A stretch of DNA of 64,000 bases. Origin: Imperialibacter sp040222385 (lineage in GTDB: Bacteria; Bacteroidota; Bacteroidia; Cytophagales; Cyclobacteriaceae). The position numbers were made by a program, and so were the translations under genes. The notes under the pieces are model-generated. The model saw only the letters and a program-made list of their open reading frames with translations, had not been told where the DNA came from and searched no databases. This document shows, in pieces, positions 17,219-26,428 of the stretch; the stretch's first letter is position 1, and every line of letters starts with the position of its first letter. The stretch covers positions 1 through 64,000 of the forward strand of contig NZ_JAVKDF010000033.1 of the NCBI RefSeq assembly GCF_040222385.1, in the 5' to 3' direction.

Positions 17219-18262
17219 ATGAAACATCCTATCGTACTTCTGATACTCACCAATTTTCGGGAATTTCTTCGTCAGCCCGGTGCTGTTTTTTGGGCCGTCT
17301 TTTTTCCGGTGCTGATGGCAGGCGGGTTGGGACTTGCATTTACGCAGAAAGGCGAACTGAATCAAAAGATCGCTTTTGTGGGGAATGAGCAAACTGAGGA
17401 AAAAAGCTGGAGCAAGAAAGTGGGAAATGAAACCACCGGTTTTACCAATTATGAGTTCCTGAATGTAGGTTTTGATGAAGGACTGGTATTGCTGAAAAGG
17501 GGAACGGTCGATCTGATCGTGAAAAAGGAAGGGGAGAAGTACAAGTACCATTTTGACCCGCTGAACCCCGAAGCACAGCTGGCTTACATCAACCTGACTG
17601 CCGCACTGAACGGAAACCAAACACTGTCAAACGGCGAAGATGTGGTGCCACTGAAGGAGATCGGCAGTAGATACATCGATTTTCTGGTGCCGGGTCTCAT
17701 GGCCATGGGAGTGATGATGTCGTGCATGTGGGGCATCAGCTATGGCCTGATTGAGAAAAGGTCGAAGATGCTGCTGAGGCGCATGGTGGCCACCCCCATG
17801 CGAAAAGCCCACTTCATGACCGCCCTTCTGATTTCACGAACTGTCATGAGCGCTATTGAAGCATCGATACTGGTTGTTTTTTCGTGGCTGTTTTTCGACA
17901 TCCGCATCGAAGGCAGCTTTCTCGCCCTGGTGGTGCTATTTCTCTCTGGCACTTTAGCTTTTGCCGGTATAGCCGTGCTAACTGCCTCAAGAACGGATAA
18001 TACGTATGTTGGCAATGGCATCCTCAACGCTGTGGTCATGCCAATGACGATCCTTTCCGGTGTATTCTTCAGCTACCATGGCTTTCCGGACTGGGCGGTC
18101 AGCATTATCAGGCTATTTCCACTCACCATTTTTGCAGATACGGCCAGGGCTATCTTTATTGAAGGCGCAGGTTGGAGCCAGATTGTGTTGCCTGTGGGCG
18201 TGCTTGCCGGGCTTGGGCTTGTGTGCATGTCGATAGGCATGAAGGTGTTTAAATGGTACTGA
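17219..18262 (+). CDS. ABC-2 type exporter, permease subunit
   Basis: This 347-residue inner-membrane protein has the ABC-2 layout. One N-terminal helix (about 18-38) is followed by an extracytoplasmic domain of about 115 residues and then a bundle of five helices from FLVPGLMAMGVMMSCMWG (near 160) to the C-terminus. The SGVFFSYHGFP segment near 280 is typical of the re-entrant region. It pairs with the ATPase just upstream to export a substrate that cannot be read from sequence. No regulator is linked on the same strand. Confidence 0.9.
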   Translation: MKHPIVLLILTNFREFLRQPGAVFWAVFFPVLMAGGLGLAFTQKGELNQKIAFVGNEQTEEKSWSKKVGNETTGFTNYEFLNVGFDEGLVLLKRGTVDLIVKKEGEKYKYHFDPLNPEAQLAYINLTAALNGNQTLSNGEDVVPLKEIGSRYIDFLVPGLMAMGVMMSCMWGISYGLIEKRSKMLLRRMVATPMRKAHFMTALLISRTVMSAIEASILVVFSWLFFDIRIEGSFLALVVLFLSGTLAFAGIAVLTASRTDNTYVGNGILNAVVMPMTILSGVFFSYHGFPDWAVSIIRLFPLTIFADTARAIFIEGAGWSQIVLPVGVLAGLGLVCMSIGMKVFKWY

Positions 18263-18342
18263 GCAAAATGATTGATGCCGTTTTGAAACTGGTCATTTCA
18301 TGCAAACCGGCAACTGAACATAGAACAGGCTACTAAATAATA

Positions 18343-20481
18343 CTATTGAATAACCCACATCAGCCCGGCGTAGATAGTCCGGCGGTTGAAAAGCTCATTT
18401 TCGAAGGAAGAATAGTCGGCGCTGTAGGCCCGGTCTCGCACGTTCTTGAAGTCGGCCATATTGCTCACCGATGCAAACAATACCAGTCCATCGTCCTTCG
18501 GCAGTGGCAGCAGTTTTGAAAAGCTCAGGTCAATAAGGTTGTAGGCCGGTTGGCGGCTTTGCAAGGGTGATGTGAGCGGTTCAAATACGTCGAACCGGTT
18601 GTTGTAAGTGGAGCCCACTACAGGATAAAACCAGGTGCCTTGTCTGAAAATATACCTACAGCCCACCGTCCACCCACGGTTGCTCCATTGGGCGCCACCT
18701 CTGATAAAAAAATCGAGATCATATATCGCCTTTTTTGTGTTTCCGTTTTCTTTTTCGGTGGCTTCAATACCTGTGTAAGAAATATCGGCCAGCCATTTTT
18801 CAGCCAGTTTATAGGACCAATACGATTCTATCCCCAGCACCCTGGCGGCAGTTTCATTTTTTTCAATTTTTTTGAAAAACACCGCATTGGCTGCTGAAAG
18901 CCTGCCTGCTGAGAGCGAATGATCAACAGCCACCTGTTGCGATTTGATTTTGGAAACGCCTTCGCCCTGAAGTAATGCAAGCTGATGAAACGTGCCGCTG
19001 CCAACGGTGAATCTGTTTTTCTTGTTAACCTGAATGCTTACCGACGACTGATGAGAAAGCGTGTGAGACTGCCCTGCCAATGGGATGTTTTTTCGCAGTG
19101 CCCATCCAAAAGCAAGCAGCTTCGAAGGCGTGTATTTGTAGCTGGCAAAGGCATCCAAAATTTTTCGTCCGGTAACCGATGCGACGTTCATTGCAGGGGC
19201 AGTTTCCCCAACAGCGTATTGAAACTCCGGAACCAGCCCGGAAAACTTCTGTAGTCGGTCGTCATAAGCCACACCGGCCTTCCATCCCGCTCTTTTTTTC
19301 GCTACAGTATAGGTGACCGACCCATAGCTGTCGGTGTTGCCGATTCTGTATGTAAAGCGGCTGTAGCCAAGTTCGGTTTGGCTTGCGTTGAAACCGCCGT
19401 TAATTCCAATCGCTCCTTTTTTTGTACGTTTCATGAGATTCACCACGTGAAAGGTGCGTTTTTTTTTCTGGAGGAAGTCTCCGCTAAAAGTGGGCGCCCT
19501 GAAGTCGAAGGTATAGCGTTCGCTGAGTACATAGTGAAACGATTTTAGCGACAGCCCCGGAGCAAGCTGATTGATATAGTGGACACCTGTTTCACGGGTT
19601 TCGAAGCGTTTGATCCTTTCGAGCGACACTCGGTTAAGGGCACGAAGCGGGCCTGAAGGCTGGTAGTTACCATACACCATAATGCTCTGTTTGTCGTTGA
19701 TGCGTTGCTGATGGTTGACGCCCAGGTTGGCGAGAGAAAGTGAGAGGCTTGTCCGGTTTTTTTCCACAATGGTATTGGAGGTCTCAATGGCTATCAGGCC
19801 CGATGAGGTATTGCCGTATTCGAGGGGTGGATTGCCAGGAAAAACGTAAAGTGAGCCAATCATTTCAGTGTTGAAGAAGCTGAAAGTTCCAATGCCGGTG
19901 AGTTGTGCAAACCGCACCGCATCGTAGGTTGGCACATGGTTAAAGAAAACACCTGTTTCTGCCGGGCTGCTTCCCCGAAAGCTGACAGATGCCGTTTCGT
20001 CCACTGTTGTGCTTGATGGCATCGCATTCACAGCCAGCAGTGGGTCGGCCTTGGCACTCGGGTTTTTGTAGATATCCAGCTTTGATATCTTTTTTACTAC
20101 AAATTCTTCGGCGATGATTCGCTCCGCATTTATGGTGACCTGCTCCATGCTTTGGGTTTTCGGCTCCAGCTTAACCGTAGCGTTTTTCTGAAGCTGGCTT
20201 AAGGTCACGAGCTTCTCGCCATAGCCCACATACTGTACAATGAGCGTATCGGCTGATCCAAATTGCCCCATGTCAATAGTGAAGATACCTTCGGCGTTGG
20301 TAGTGGTGCCAGTTCGCCAATTGCTAAAGCTAATGATGTGAACTCCAATGAGCGGCGTGCCGTCACGTGCATCAATCACTTTGCCGGAAGCAGAAGACGG
20401 CTGTGCCACGACTGGGCCAGAAAGCCAAGCTCCCAGGACAATGGTCACAAAAATTGATGGTGACGACACGTTACTTCGCAT
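18343..20481 (-). CDS. TonB-dependent receptor with carboxypeptidase-like regulatory domain
   Basis: The 712-residue outer-membrane protein has a signal peptide (1-26). A CarboxypepD_reg-like beta-sandwich covers about 28-112 (GKVIDARDGTPLIGVHI), then a plug domain (about 150-260, with VSFRGSSPAETGVFFN) and a beta-barrel to the C-terminus. It should import an unknown substrate using TonB energy. The plug motifs are degenerate compared with SusC and the barrel is shorter than most. No SusD-like gene is adjacent. Its start overlaps the TPR-protein gene by 11 bases, so the two are coupled and probably work together. Confidence 0.85.
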   Translation of the reverse strand: MRSNVSSPSIFVTIVLGAWLSGPVVAQPSSASGKVIDARDGTPLIGVHIISFSNWRTGTTTNAEGIFTIDMGQFGSADTLIVQYVGYGEKLVTLSQLQKNATVKLEPKTQSMEQVTINAERIIAEEFVVKKISKLDIYKNPSAKADPLLAVNAMPSSTTVDETASVSFRGSSPAETGVFFNHVPTYDAVRFAQLTGIGTFSFFNTEMIGSLYVFPGNPPLEYGNTSSGLIAIETSNTIVEKNRTSLSLSLANLGVNHQQRINDKQSIMVYGNYQPSGPLRALNRVSLERIKRFETRETGVHYINQLAPGLSLKSFHYVLSERYTFDFRAPTFSGDFLQKKKRTFHVVNLMKRTKKGAIGINGGFNASQTELGYSRFTYRIGNTDSYGSVTYTVAKKRAGWKAGVAYDDRLQKFSGLVPEFQYAVGETAPAMNVASVTGRKILDAFASYKYTPSKLLAFGWALRKNIPLAGQSHTLSHQSSVSIQVNKKNRFTVGSGTFHQLALLQGEGVSKIKSQQVAVDHSLSAGRLSAANAVFFKKIEKNETAARVLGIESYWSYKLAEKWLADISYTGIEATEKENGNTKKAIYDLDFFIRGGAQWSNRGWTVGCRYIFRQGTWFYPVVGSTYNNRFDVFEPLTSPLQSRQPAYNLIDLSFSKLLPLPKDDGLVLFASVSNMADFKNVRDRAYSADYSSFENELFNRRTIYAGLMWVIQ

Positions 20482-21187
20482 TGGGAAGCAATTCGAATTT
20501 TACCCAGTTGAAGTCGGGAGCAATGGCCAATGCCTTTTGGTAGACCTCTCTGGCTTGTTGTTTTTCTCCCTGATTATTTAATGCTATTCCTAACCAGGCA
20601 AGGGCATCGAGGTACAGCCAGTTGTTTGACACGTCTCCCTTTTCAAACAACTCCACCGCCTTCGTGAATTCCGAGGTGGCCAGGGCCTTGTCGCCTCCAA
20701 ACATCTCCGGAGTGAAATACAAATAACTGGCATGAAGCTTCCGCACAACAGGAGAGCCAGGCGCTTCGTCCATAGCTTCATCAATCAAATTGGCGCTCTT
20801 AGCCCCCAGGAACATCCCTTTCCAGCTTGAGTAGGCAATTTTTAGGCCGGTAACAGCCGATTGAATGGCTTTCGCTTCGGCTGACTTGTAGTTTAGTTCA
20901 ATGAGCTTGTCGAGATTTTTGTCAGCGGCATCAATGTACTTATCGAATAGGGTCTCGTCGGAGTCAGCCATGGTATTGTTGAGAAGGCCGTACTGCGTAA
21001 GGGCCAGCATAAATAGGTCTTGGGGACTTTTCGATTGATTGTAAGCTGTTTGTTGCCTGCTAACGCTTGTTTCCCACAGCGTGGTTAGTGAGCTTAAGTA
21101 TGCCTGATATGTGTCTCTGCTGTTTTGGGCCAAAGCAATCGACCCTGTTAGCCAAATGGTGATTGTAAAAATCGTCAGCTTTTTCAT
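20471..21187 (-). CDS. Exported TPR-like protein coupled to a TonB receptor
   Basis: The 238-residue protein has a signal peptide (1-20, cut after ALA) and helical repeats. The last repeat is a good TPR (LDALAWLGIALNNQGEKQQAREVYQKALAIAPDF, near 193-227). It probably acts as a periplasmic scaffold. It is translated just ahead of the TonB-dependent receptor with an 11-base overlap, and such TPR/receptor pairs are frequent in Bacteroidota. The reaction, if any, is unknown. Next upstream is the DUF1579-like gene at 21273, on the same strand after an 85-base gap. Confidence 0.75.
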   Translation of the reverse strand: MKKLTIFTITIWLTGSIALAQNSRDTYQAYLSSLTTLWETSVSRQQTAYNQSKSPQDLFMLALTQYGLLNNTMADSDETLFDKYIDAADKNLDKLIELNYKSAEAKAIQSAVTGLKIAYSSWKGMFLGAKSANLIDEAMDEAPGSPVVRKLHASYLYFTPEMFGGDKALATSEFTKAVELFEKGDVSNNWLYLDALAWLGIALNNQGEKQQAREVYQKALAIAPDFNWVKFELLPNAK

Positions 21188-21272
21188 GATGTAGCTAAAT
21201 TTGTGTAGAAGAATGGATTGAGAAAATGCTGCCTTTCAGTAAGGCGGTAAGGCTTGCGCTAAGCAAGTCGGT

Positions 21273-21782
21273 TTATTGTTTATCAAGCGTCATTTCAAAA
21301 AACTGAAACCATGAAGTGCCCATGTTGATCTCCCCCTTCTCATACCATTGGCCTTTGTCGTTAATGGAGATAATGTATCTCATATTTTCAGCGGGGTACC
21401 AGTAGAATTCCTCTCCAATTAATTCGCCTTTGAATTCACCTTTCCGCCCCGTGGATAGATAGGAGTAAAATGAGTAGTTGTTATCCGTTTTGTTCCAGGA
21501 AATGATTGCCATGGCGTTGTGGATGACTTTGCCCTCAGCTATGCCTTTTCCCTCGATCAGTATGGCCGTACTGTCGAGTTTGAATTTGATGTCTTCCACC
21601 TGATCAAACTCCCGCTTGACTCTATCCTGTCCGTACATCCATCCTTTGCCTTGCCACCTTCCGGTGATAAAGCCAAGCCTGGTGACTTCCGTTTTAGCGA
21701 TGACGTCTGTTTCAGGGGCCTGCGCCCAACCTATGAAGGGAGCGAGTAATATGACGAGTATTAAATGAATGATAGTTTTCAT
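21273..21782 (-). CDS. Exported DUF1579-like lipocalin-fold protein
   Basis: This 169-residue protein has a signal peptide (1-20, MKTIIHLILV start). The rest is a single beta-barrel-like domain with FITGRWQGKGW near 33-43 and repeated beta strands (YSFYSYLSTGRKGEFKGELIGEEFYWYP). The pattern resembles the DUF1579/lipocalin-like group, whose ligands are mostly unknown. It lies 44 bases after the small regulator gene on the same strand and may belong to that transcript. Confidence 0.65.
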   Translation of the reverse strand: MKTIIHLILVILLAPFIGWAQAPETDVIAKTEVTRLGFITGRWQGKGWMYGQDRVKREFDQVEDIKFKLDSTAILIEGKGIAEGKVIHNAMAIISWNKTDNNYSFYSYLSTGRKGEFKGELIGEEFYWYPAENMRYIISINDKGQWYEKGEINMGTSWFQFFEMTLDKQ

Positions 21783-21826
21783 GATTATAAATAAGTTTAT
21801 TTTATGAACTAAATTGATAAAAAAAA

Positions 21827-22114
21827 TTATGGGAGGTACTTCTTCAAAGCCGTAACATACGCTTCGAAAGCCTTAATACCTGTTGTGGTAATCTTACAAG
21901 TCGTTAAGGGTCTTTTGCCTTTGAAAGACTTGGAGATGCTGATGTACCCGGCCTGCTCCAACTTGTCGAGCTGCACACTGAGGTTGCCGGCAGTCGCCTG
22001 TGTTTTTTCCTTGATGAAGGTAAATTCGGCGTCCTCGAGGCTTATCAGTAGCGACATCACCGCCAAACGCAGTTGCGAATGCAATAGGGGATCTAATGGC
22101 TCAAAATTATCCAC
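21827..22114 (-). CDS. Small winged-helix transcriptional regulator (HTH_34 type)
   Basis: The 95-residue protein is one winged-helix domain: LHSQLRLAVMSLL, a recognition region in TAGNLSVQLDKLEQAGYISISKSF, and the wing KGKRPLTTCKITTTGIKAFEAY. It fits the MarR/PadR-like HTH_34 group found widely in Bacteroidota. It should bind DNA as a dimer without a separate sensor domain. Its start overlaps the stop of the membrane-protein gene by 8 bases, a common pairing in which the membrane protein and regulator are coexpressed. Confidence 0.82.
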   Translation of the reverse strand: MDNFEPLDPLLHSQLRLAVMSLLISLEDAEFTFIKEKTQATAGNLSVQLDKLEQAGYISISKSFKGKRPLTTCKITTTGIKAFEAYVTALKKYLP

Positions 22115-22673
22115 GTTCGGCTCTTTTTAGTAAGTATCCGGGAATCAGGTAACCCAATAAGATAGCAACTCCTGAGAGTGGGTACTGCTGTATTTCGGGC
22201 AAATTAAAGGAAATTAAGGCGGCTATCCATAAAACAAAACTCCCCGCTACAATTGGTGTGAACTTTAACAAGCTTCCAGTGATGAACATACCCATTCCAG
22301 CGATGAGTAGGATAACACCATTGTGGTTGAAATTAATGGTGTGCATCATAGCGAGGCAGATCACCATGCTGATTCCAGCTGCCATCCACACCCTGCCATA
22401 GACCCGATCAATGTGCCCAACAGCACCCTTTTGTCCCATCTTCATTCCCATAACGACAGAAATAATGGCCGCCGGAATTGTAATAAGCCAGATCATATAG
22501 GGATGGGGAATACCTGACAAGGCAAGTGCGTAGTGCCCAAAGTTAGCAAAGGCAACTGTCCAGCCCCAGAGGAGTATCTGATTACTTCCGCCCTTGGCCA
22601 CGTTGCGTTTCGCTTGTGTAATCATCTCTGTGATTAGCGACAAGCTTTCCTGGTGTGTGAGTTCGTCTTTCAT
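22107..22673 (-). CDS. Membrane protein paired with winged-helix regulator
   Basis: The 188-residue protein has a cytoplasmic N-terminus with TQAKRNVAKGGSNQILLWGW and about five transmembrane helices (starting near 38, 62, 95, 120 and 150). No catalytic motif is visible. It resembles the uncharacterised membrane proteins that sit directly before HTH_34-type regulators in Bacteroidota. Coupling with the regulator suggests it senses a membrane state or is itself controlled by it, but this is inference. It starts 103 bases after the mtaB stop. Confidence 0.7.
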   Translation of the reverse strand: MKDELTHQESLSLITEMITQAKRNVAKGGSNQILLWGWTVAFANFGHYALALSGIPHPYMIWLITIPAAIISVVMGMKMGQKGAVGHIDRVYGRVWMAAGISMVICLAMMHTINFNHNGVILLIAGMGMFITGSLLKFTPIVAGSFVLWIAALISFNLPEIQQYPLSGVAILLGYLIPGYLLKRAERG

Positions 22674-22776
22674 GATTTCGTTTTTGTAACGTTATACGAA
22701 TATAGTGTAAATTAGTTTATATTGTAAACTTATTTATACCTTTTTTCCTCAGAAGATACTCGGAGTAAGCTAGAGA

Positions 22777-24096
22777 CTAGTGAGTCAGGACCTCTTCTCC
22801 AACCTCCATTACCTCAACAAGGCCACGGTTGTTGATTTCACGTAACTCGACTTTTTTCGTTTCGTTGATTAGGATGGGGTCGTATTTGGCAGCTACACGG
22901 ATGTAATTCTCGGTGAAGCCATGCATCATGCCTTCTTCAATGTCTTCCTCAAAAAGCACTGTGAACTGGCCGCCCAGGTTGTCTTCGTAGAATTTGCGGC
23001 GCTTCTTTTCAGAAAGAGAGCGAAGCATTTTTGAGCGTTTGTTACGATCCTTCATGGGCACCACGCCGTCCATTTCGATGGCATCGGTGTTGGCTCTTTC
23101 GGAATAGGTGAACACGTGCAGGTAGGAGATGTCTAGCTCGTTCAGGAACTGATACGTTTCAAGAAAGTCTTCTTCCGTTTCACCAGGGAAGCCCACGATG
23201 ACGTCTACTCCGATGCAACAATGAGGCATCAACCTTTTAATAGTAGCTACCCGTTCGGCATACAACTCCCGAAGGTAACGGCGGTTCATGCGCTGCAAAA
23301 TCTTGTTGCTTCCCGACTGTAGGGGAATATGAAAGTGCGGCACGAACCTTTTCGATTTTGATACGAAATTGATGATCTCTTTGGTAAGCAAATTAGGCTC
23401 AATGGAGGAAATACGGAAACGGTTAATGCCTTCCACTTCATCCAAAGCCTTTACCAGATCCAGGAATTTTTCCTTTCGGCGACCCTCCTGAACACCAAAG
23501 TCGCCGATGTTGACCCCGGTGAGCACCACCTCTTTTACGTCGGTAGCTGCTATTTCTCGTGCTGCCGCCACTATGTTGGCTATGCTGTCGCTGCGACTTT
23601 TGCCACGGGCCAGTGGTATGGTGCAAAATGCGCAGCCGTAGTTGCAGCCGTCCTGCACCTTAAGGAAAGTACGGGTGCGGTCGCCGTAAGAATAGGAGTG
23701 ATTGAAACGTTTCGCTTCTTTGATTTCAGAAGCAAACACCTGTGGTTTTTCTTTCTTCTCAAAACCATCCAGGTAGTCGATCAGCTGAAATTTTTCGGCT
23801 GCCCCGAGCACGGCATCTACCCCAGGAATCTCCGATATTTCCACGGGCTTCAGCTGGGCATAGCAACCAACAATGGTTACGTACGAATCCGGAGAAATCT
23901 TTTTGGCCTCCTGCACCACTTTGCGGCACTTCTTATCGGCGTTTTCCGTCACCGAGCAGGTATTGATTACGAAAATGTCTGGGGAATCAGAGAAATCGAC
24001 CTTCAGATAGCCACGGTTTTCGAACATGCGTGCGATCGTAGAGGTCTCAGAATAGTTGAGCTTGCAGCCCAGGGTATAGAATGCCACTTTTTTCAT
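22777..24096 (-). CDS. mtaB: tRNA t6A37 methylthiotransferase MtaB
   Basis: This 439-residue radical SAM enzyme adds a methylthio group to t6A at position 37 of ANN-decoding tRNAs. It has the UPF0004 domain cysteines C11, C47 and C78 for one Fe-S cluster, and the radical SAM triad C151, C155, C158 in GCNYGCAFCTIP for the other. A C-terminal TRAM-like domain binds tRNA. Length and motif spacing suit MtaB better than MiaB or RimO. A TAnnTTTG motif (24104-24111, minus strand) only 7 bases upstream of the ATG suggests a very short leader. Confidence 0.92.
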   Translation of the reverse strand: MKKVAFYTLGCKLNYSETSTIARMFENRGYLKVDFSDSPDIFVINTCSVTENADKKCRKVVQEAKKISPDSYVTIVGCYAQLKPVEISEIPGVDAVLGAAEKFQLIDYLDGFEKKEKPQVFASEIKEAKRFNHSYSYGDRTRTFLKVQDGCNYGCAFCTIPLARGKSRSDSIANIVAAAREIAATDVKEVVLTGVNIGDFGVQEGRRKEKFLDLVKALDEVEGINRFRISSIEPNLLTKEIINFVSKSKRFVPHFHIPLQSGSNKILQRMNRRYLRELYAERVATIKRLMPHCCIGVDVIVGFPGETEEDFLETYQFLNELDISYLHVFTYSERANTDAIEMDGVVPMKDRNKRSKMLRSLSEKKRRKFYEDNLGGQFTVLFEEDIEEGMMHGFTENYIRVAAKYDPILINETKKVELREINNRGLVEVMEVGEEVLTH

Positions 24097-24224
24097 TGGA
24101 GGGCAAAGGTAAGGAGATTAGACCAAAATCGGTATTGGCAGCGGAAAGATGATACGTGGGTCTTGGTGAATCCATCGTATCCTGCGAAAAGGGATGGGCT
24201 AATGAGGTGATAAGAATCAGAAAT

Positions 24225-24258
24225 TGAGGTGATTAAAGTTTTTAGGAGATATAATTTG
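24225..24258 (+). promoter_or_regulatory. Candidate promoter of the universal stress protein gene
   Basis: TATAATTTG at 24250-24258 resembles the Bacteroidota -7 element (TAnnTTTG with one extra base) and also an E. coli-type -10. A TTG at 24225-24227 lies 22 bases upstream. The leader to the ATG at 24308 would be about 45 bases. The match is imperfect. Confidence 0.35.
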
Positions 24259-24307
24259 ATTGGCTAGCTTGACAAAGTACCAATTCTCACGCAAAACCCA
24301 TTCAGTC

Positions 24308-25138
24308 ATGAAAACGATACTCATTCCCACCGATTTTTCATCCAGTGCCAATAATGCGCTTAGAGTAGCAGCACTCATAGCCAGGCAGGCCAAGGCAGAG
24401 ATACATCTGCTTCACTCAGTAAGAACCAACATCGATTGGGCGCATTTGCCGATAGAAAAAAGAGGGTCGTATCCGGAAACACTTGCCAATATAGAAAAAG
24501 CGGAAAGTCAACTGGAGAAAGAGTCGTGGAAGCCATTACTCAAGGGACTGAAGATCCACACTCACCTTGTCACCGGAAACACGTATGAGCAGATTATTCA
24601 CTTTGCGAACAAAAAAGTTAAGGCAGACCTTGTGGTGATGGGATCGCATGGGCCGGATGAACCAAAGGAGTTGTTTATTGGCTCCAATGCACAGAAGACC
24701 ATGAGAATGGCGCAGTGTCCTGTGCTCACAGTCAAGAAAAACTTCAAAGGAAAGACGTTCAAGAAAATTATGTTTGCTTCTGATTTTGCTGAGAATGTAA
24801 ATGCTTCCTTTGAGAAGATTTTGGACGTGGCCAAAGCGGTGAAGGCAAAGATTGAGATGGTGTTTATCAACACGCCGACAGACTTTAAGAATGACGACAC
24901 TATCAATCAGATAATGGACAAATTTATAGCGAAGTATCCTGGGGTGAAATTCAGCAAGGCTGTTTACAATCATCAGTTACCTGACAGGGGAATACTTAAC
25001 TACAGTCTTACTTCTAAGCCAGACATGATTTCATTGGTCACTCACGGCAACAGGCATATTCCGCATTATCTGCTTGGCGTGACGGAAACCCTCGTTTACC
25101 ATTCCGATTTTCCGGTGTTGAGTATGAACATAAAGTAG
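24308..25138 (+). CDS. Tandem-domain universal stress protein
   Basis: This 276-residue cytoplasmic protein has two UspA domains, each opening with the same strand-turn (MKTILIPTDFSSSANNALRVA, and FKKIMFASDFAENVNASFEKI near 155). The first domain ends with VVMGSHGPDEPKELFIGSNAQKTMRMAQCPVLTVK, close to the ATP-binding GxxGxxxGS pattern but altered. It probably binds ATP or related nucleotides in stress responses. I use the ATG at 24308 because a TTG sixteen codons upstream adds a tail not seen in the family. A single gene with its own terminator. Confidence 0.88.
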   Translation: MKTILIPTDFSSSANNALRVAALIARQAKAEIHLLHSVRTNIDWAHLPIEKRGSYPETLANIEKAESQLEKESWKPLLKGLKIHTHLVTGNTYEQIIHFANKKVKADLVVMGSHGPDEPKELFIGSNAQKTMRMAQCPVLTVKKNFKGKTFKKIMFASDFAENVNASFEKILDVAKAVKAKIEMVFINTPTDFKNDDTINQIMDKFIAKYPGVKFSKAVYNHQLPDRGILNYSLTSKPDMISLVTHGNRHIPHYLLGVTETLVYHSDFPVLSMNIK

Positions 25139-25159
25139 GCTAGCTGGTTTCTTTGAATG

Positions 25160-25204
25160 GCCAGCCCTTCCATCTGCGAGTTATTTGGAAGGGCTGGCTT
25201 TTTG
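25160..25204 (+). terminator. Intrinsic terminator after the universal stress protein gene
   Basis: A 13-bp perfect stem (gccagcccttcca at 25160-25172 and its reverse complement at 25186-25198) closes a 13-base loop. It is followed by a T-tract (ttttt). It begins 22 bases after the stop codon. Confidence 0.88.
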
Positions 25205-25340
25205 TTTCATAAAAGCTGGCTTGGCTTCTGTGTTGCTTTGACTGGTTGGGCACAAGAAAAATTGTTTGCACGATTAGTTATTTGAATCAAAAGTGTTTCT
25301 GCTTAGTTTGAATCATTAATTGTAAACTGAAAGTCAACTG

Positions 25341-25508
25341 ATGAAGCCATCAACCCAACGTTTGCTTGAAGGAAACGAATTGTATCACAAAGGCAAGACA
25401 AGAAAAGACTCCGAGTTTTTTCTTCGTACTTCTCAAGGCCAGCAGCCCAAATTTGAAAGAAGGCTTGCTGACAGACCGTTTTACTTAGCCAAACCCGACG
25501 TACTATGA
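25341..25508 (+). CDS. Short ORF resembling the N-terminus of a beta-carbonic anhydrase (possible remnant)
   Basis: A 55-codon frame reads MKPSTQRLLEGNELYHKGKT and continues DSEFFLRTSQGQQPKF before diverging. Residues 6-38 resemble the start of beta-class carbonic anhydrases (LLEGNKRW... DPEFFxRLAxGQxPxF), but the following zinc-binding CxDSR segment is absent. Its TGA overlaps the bestrophin ATG (ATGA at 25505-25508), so translation could be coupled. It may be a gene broken by deletion, or a real short coupling peptide. The resemblance is by eye only and the call is tentative. Confidence 0.4.
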   Translation: MKPSTQRLLEGNELYHKGKTRKDSEFFLRTSQGQQPKFERRLADRPFYLAKPDVL

Positions 25509-26428
25509 TAGTATATGAATCGAATCGCTTCTGGGTAAAGGACATGGTGAACTTCACCAGGAGCTATACAATGAAGAAAATTGTTTTCGGTGTGGGGCTG
25601 ATTGGTTCCTATACGGCTTTGGTTTGCTTTGTCTATCAGTTTTATGGGCTGGAATCCAATTTGCATTCGGGCATCTACTCTCTGCTGGGCGTTATTTTGA
25701 GTATTCTCCTCGTTTTCCGAACCAACACCGCCTACGACCGGTGGTGGGAAGGACGCAAACAATGGGGTGCGCTGGTGAACAACTGCCGCAATTATGCTAT
25801 CATGGTGGAGAGTCTGTTGCCGGCGGATGACAAGGATACCCGCAAATTCTTTGCGAAGCATATCGCCAACTTTTGTATTGCTTTGAGGGATCATCTCAGA
25901 GACGGAGTGCGGACAGACGCCCTTTTGATGCTTTCAAGTGAAGAATTGAATGAGTTGGAACCTAAGAAGCACAAGCCTAATCACATCTCCCTATGGCTGA
26001 ACAAGAAAATGGTTGTGCTGCAAAAATCCGGCGTTTTGTCGGAGGCTGATGCGATAAATATGAAAATTCATCACAACGCTCTGCTCGATATACTGGGTGC
26101 CTGTGAACGAATCAAGAAAACGCCTATTCCTTTTTCCTATGCGGTGCATATCAAACTCTTTATAACGATTTATGGAGTAATGCTTCCCTATGGCATGATC
26201 GCCGATTTTGGCTACCACACAATAGGGCTTGTCATGGTGATTTTCTTCGCTTTGCTCGGCCTTGAGCTAATGGCGGAGGAGGTGGAGGAGCCCTTTGGTA
26301 TAGACTGTAATGACTTACCCACCGGCGACATCGCTCATAACATAAAGAACAATGTGTTTGAGATATTATTGGATGAACGCCCACTTAAAGAGGACGTGAA
26401 AAGAGAGCTTTACGAGAAGGTGCATTGA
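25505..26428 (+). CDS. Bestrophin-family anion channel
   Basis: The 307-residue membrane protein is full length for bacterial bestrophins. It has four main helices and the conserved FRTNTAYDRWWEGRKQWGALVNNCRN segment (about 63-88), followed by the long cytoplasmic helices and a DxPTGD region near the C-terminus. Bacterial members form pentameric channels; some carry anions such as chloride or bicarbonate, while others (KpBest) pass cations. The start overlaps the carbonic-anhydrase-like short frame, which would suit a bicarbonate role, but selectivity cannot be read here. The stop touches the convergent glyoxalase-like gene with no gap. Confidence 0.88.
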   Translation: MIVYESNRFWVKDMVNFTRSYTMKKIVFGVGLIGSYTALVCFVYQFYGLESNLHSGIYSLLGVILSILLVFRTNTAYDRWWEGRKQWGALVNNCRNYAIMVESLLPADDKDTRKFFAKHIANFCIALRDHLRDGVRTDALLMLSSEELNELEPKKHKPNHISLWLNKKMVVLQKSGVLSEADAINMKIHHNALLDILGACERIKKTPIPFSYAVHIKLFITIYGVMLPYGMIADFGYHTIGLVMVIFFALLGLELMAEEVEEPFGIDCNDLPTGDIAHNIKNNVFEILLDERPLKEDVKRELYEKVH

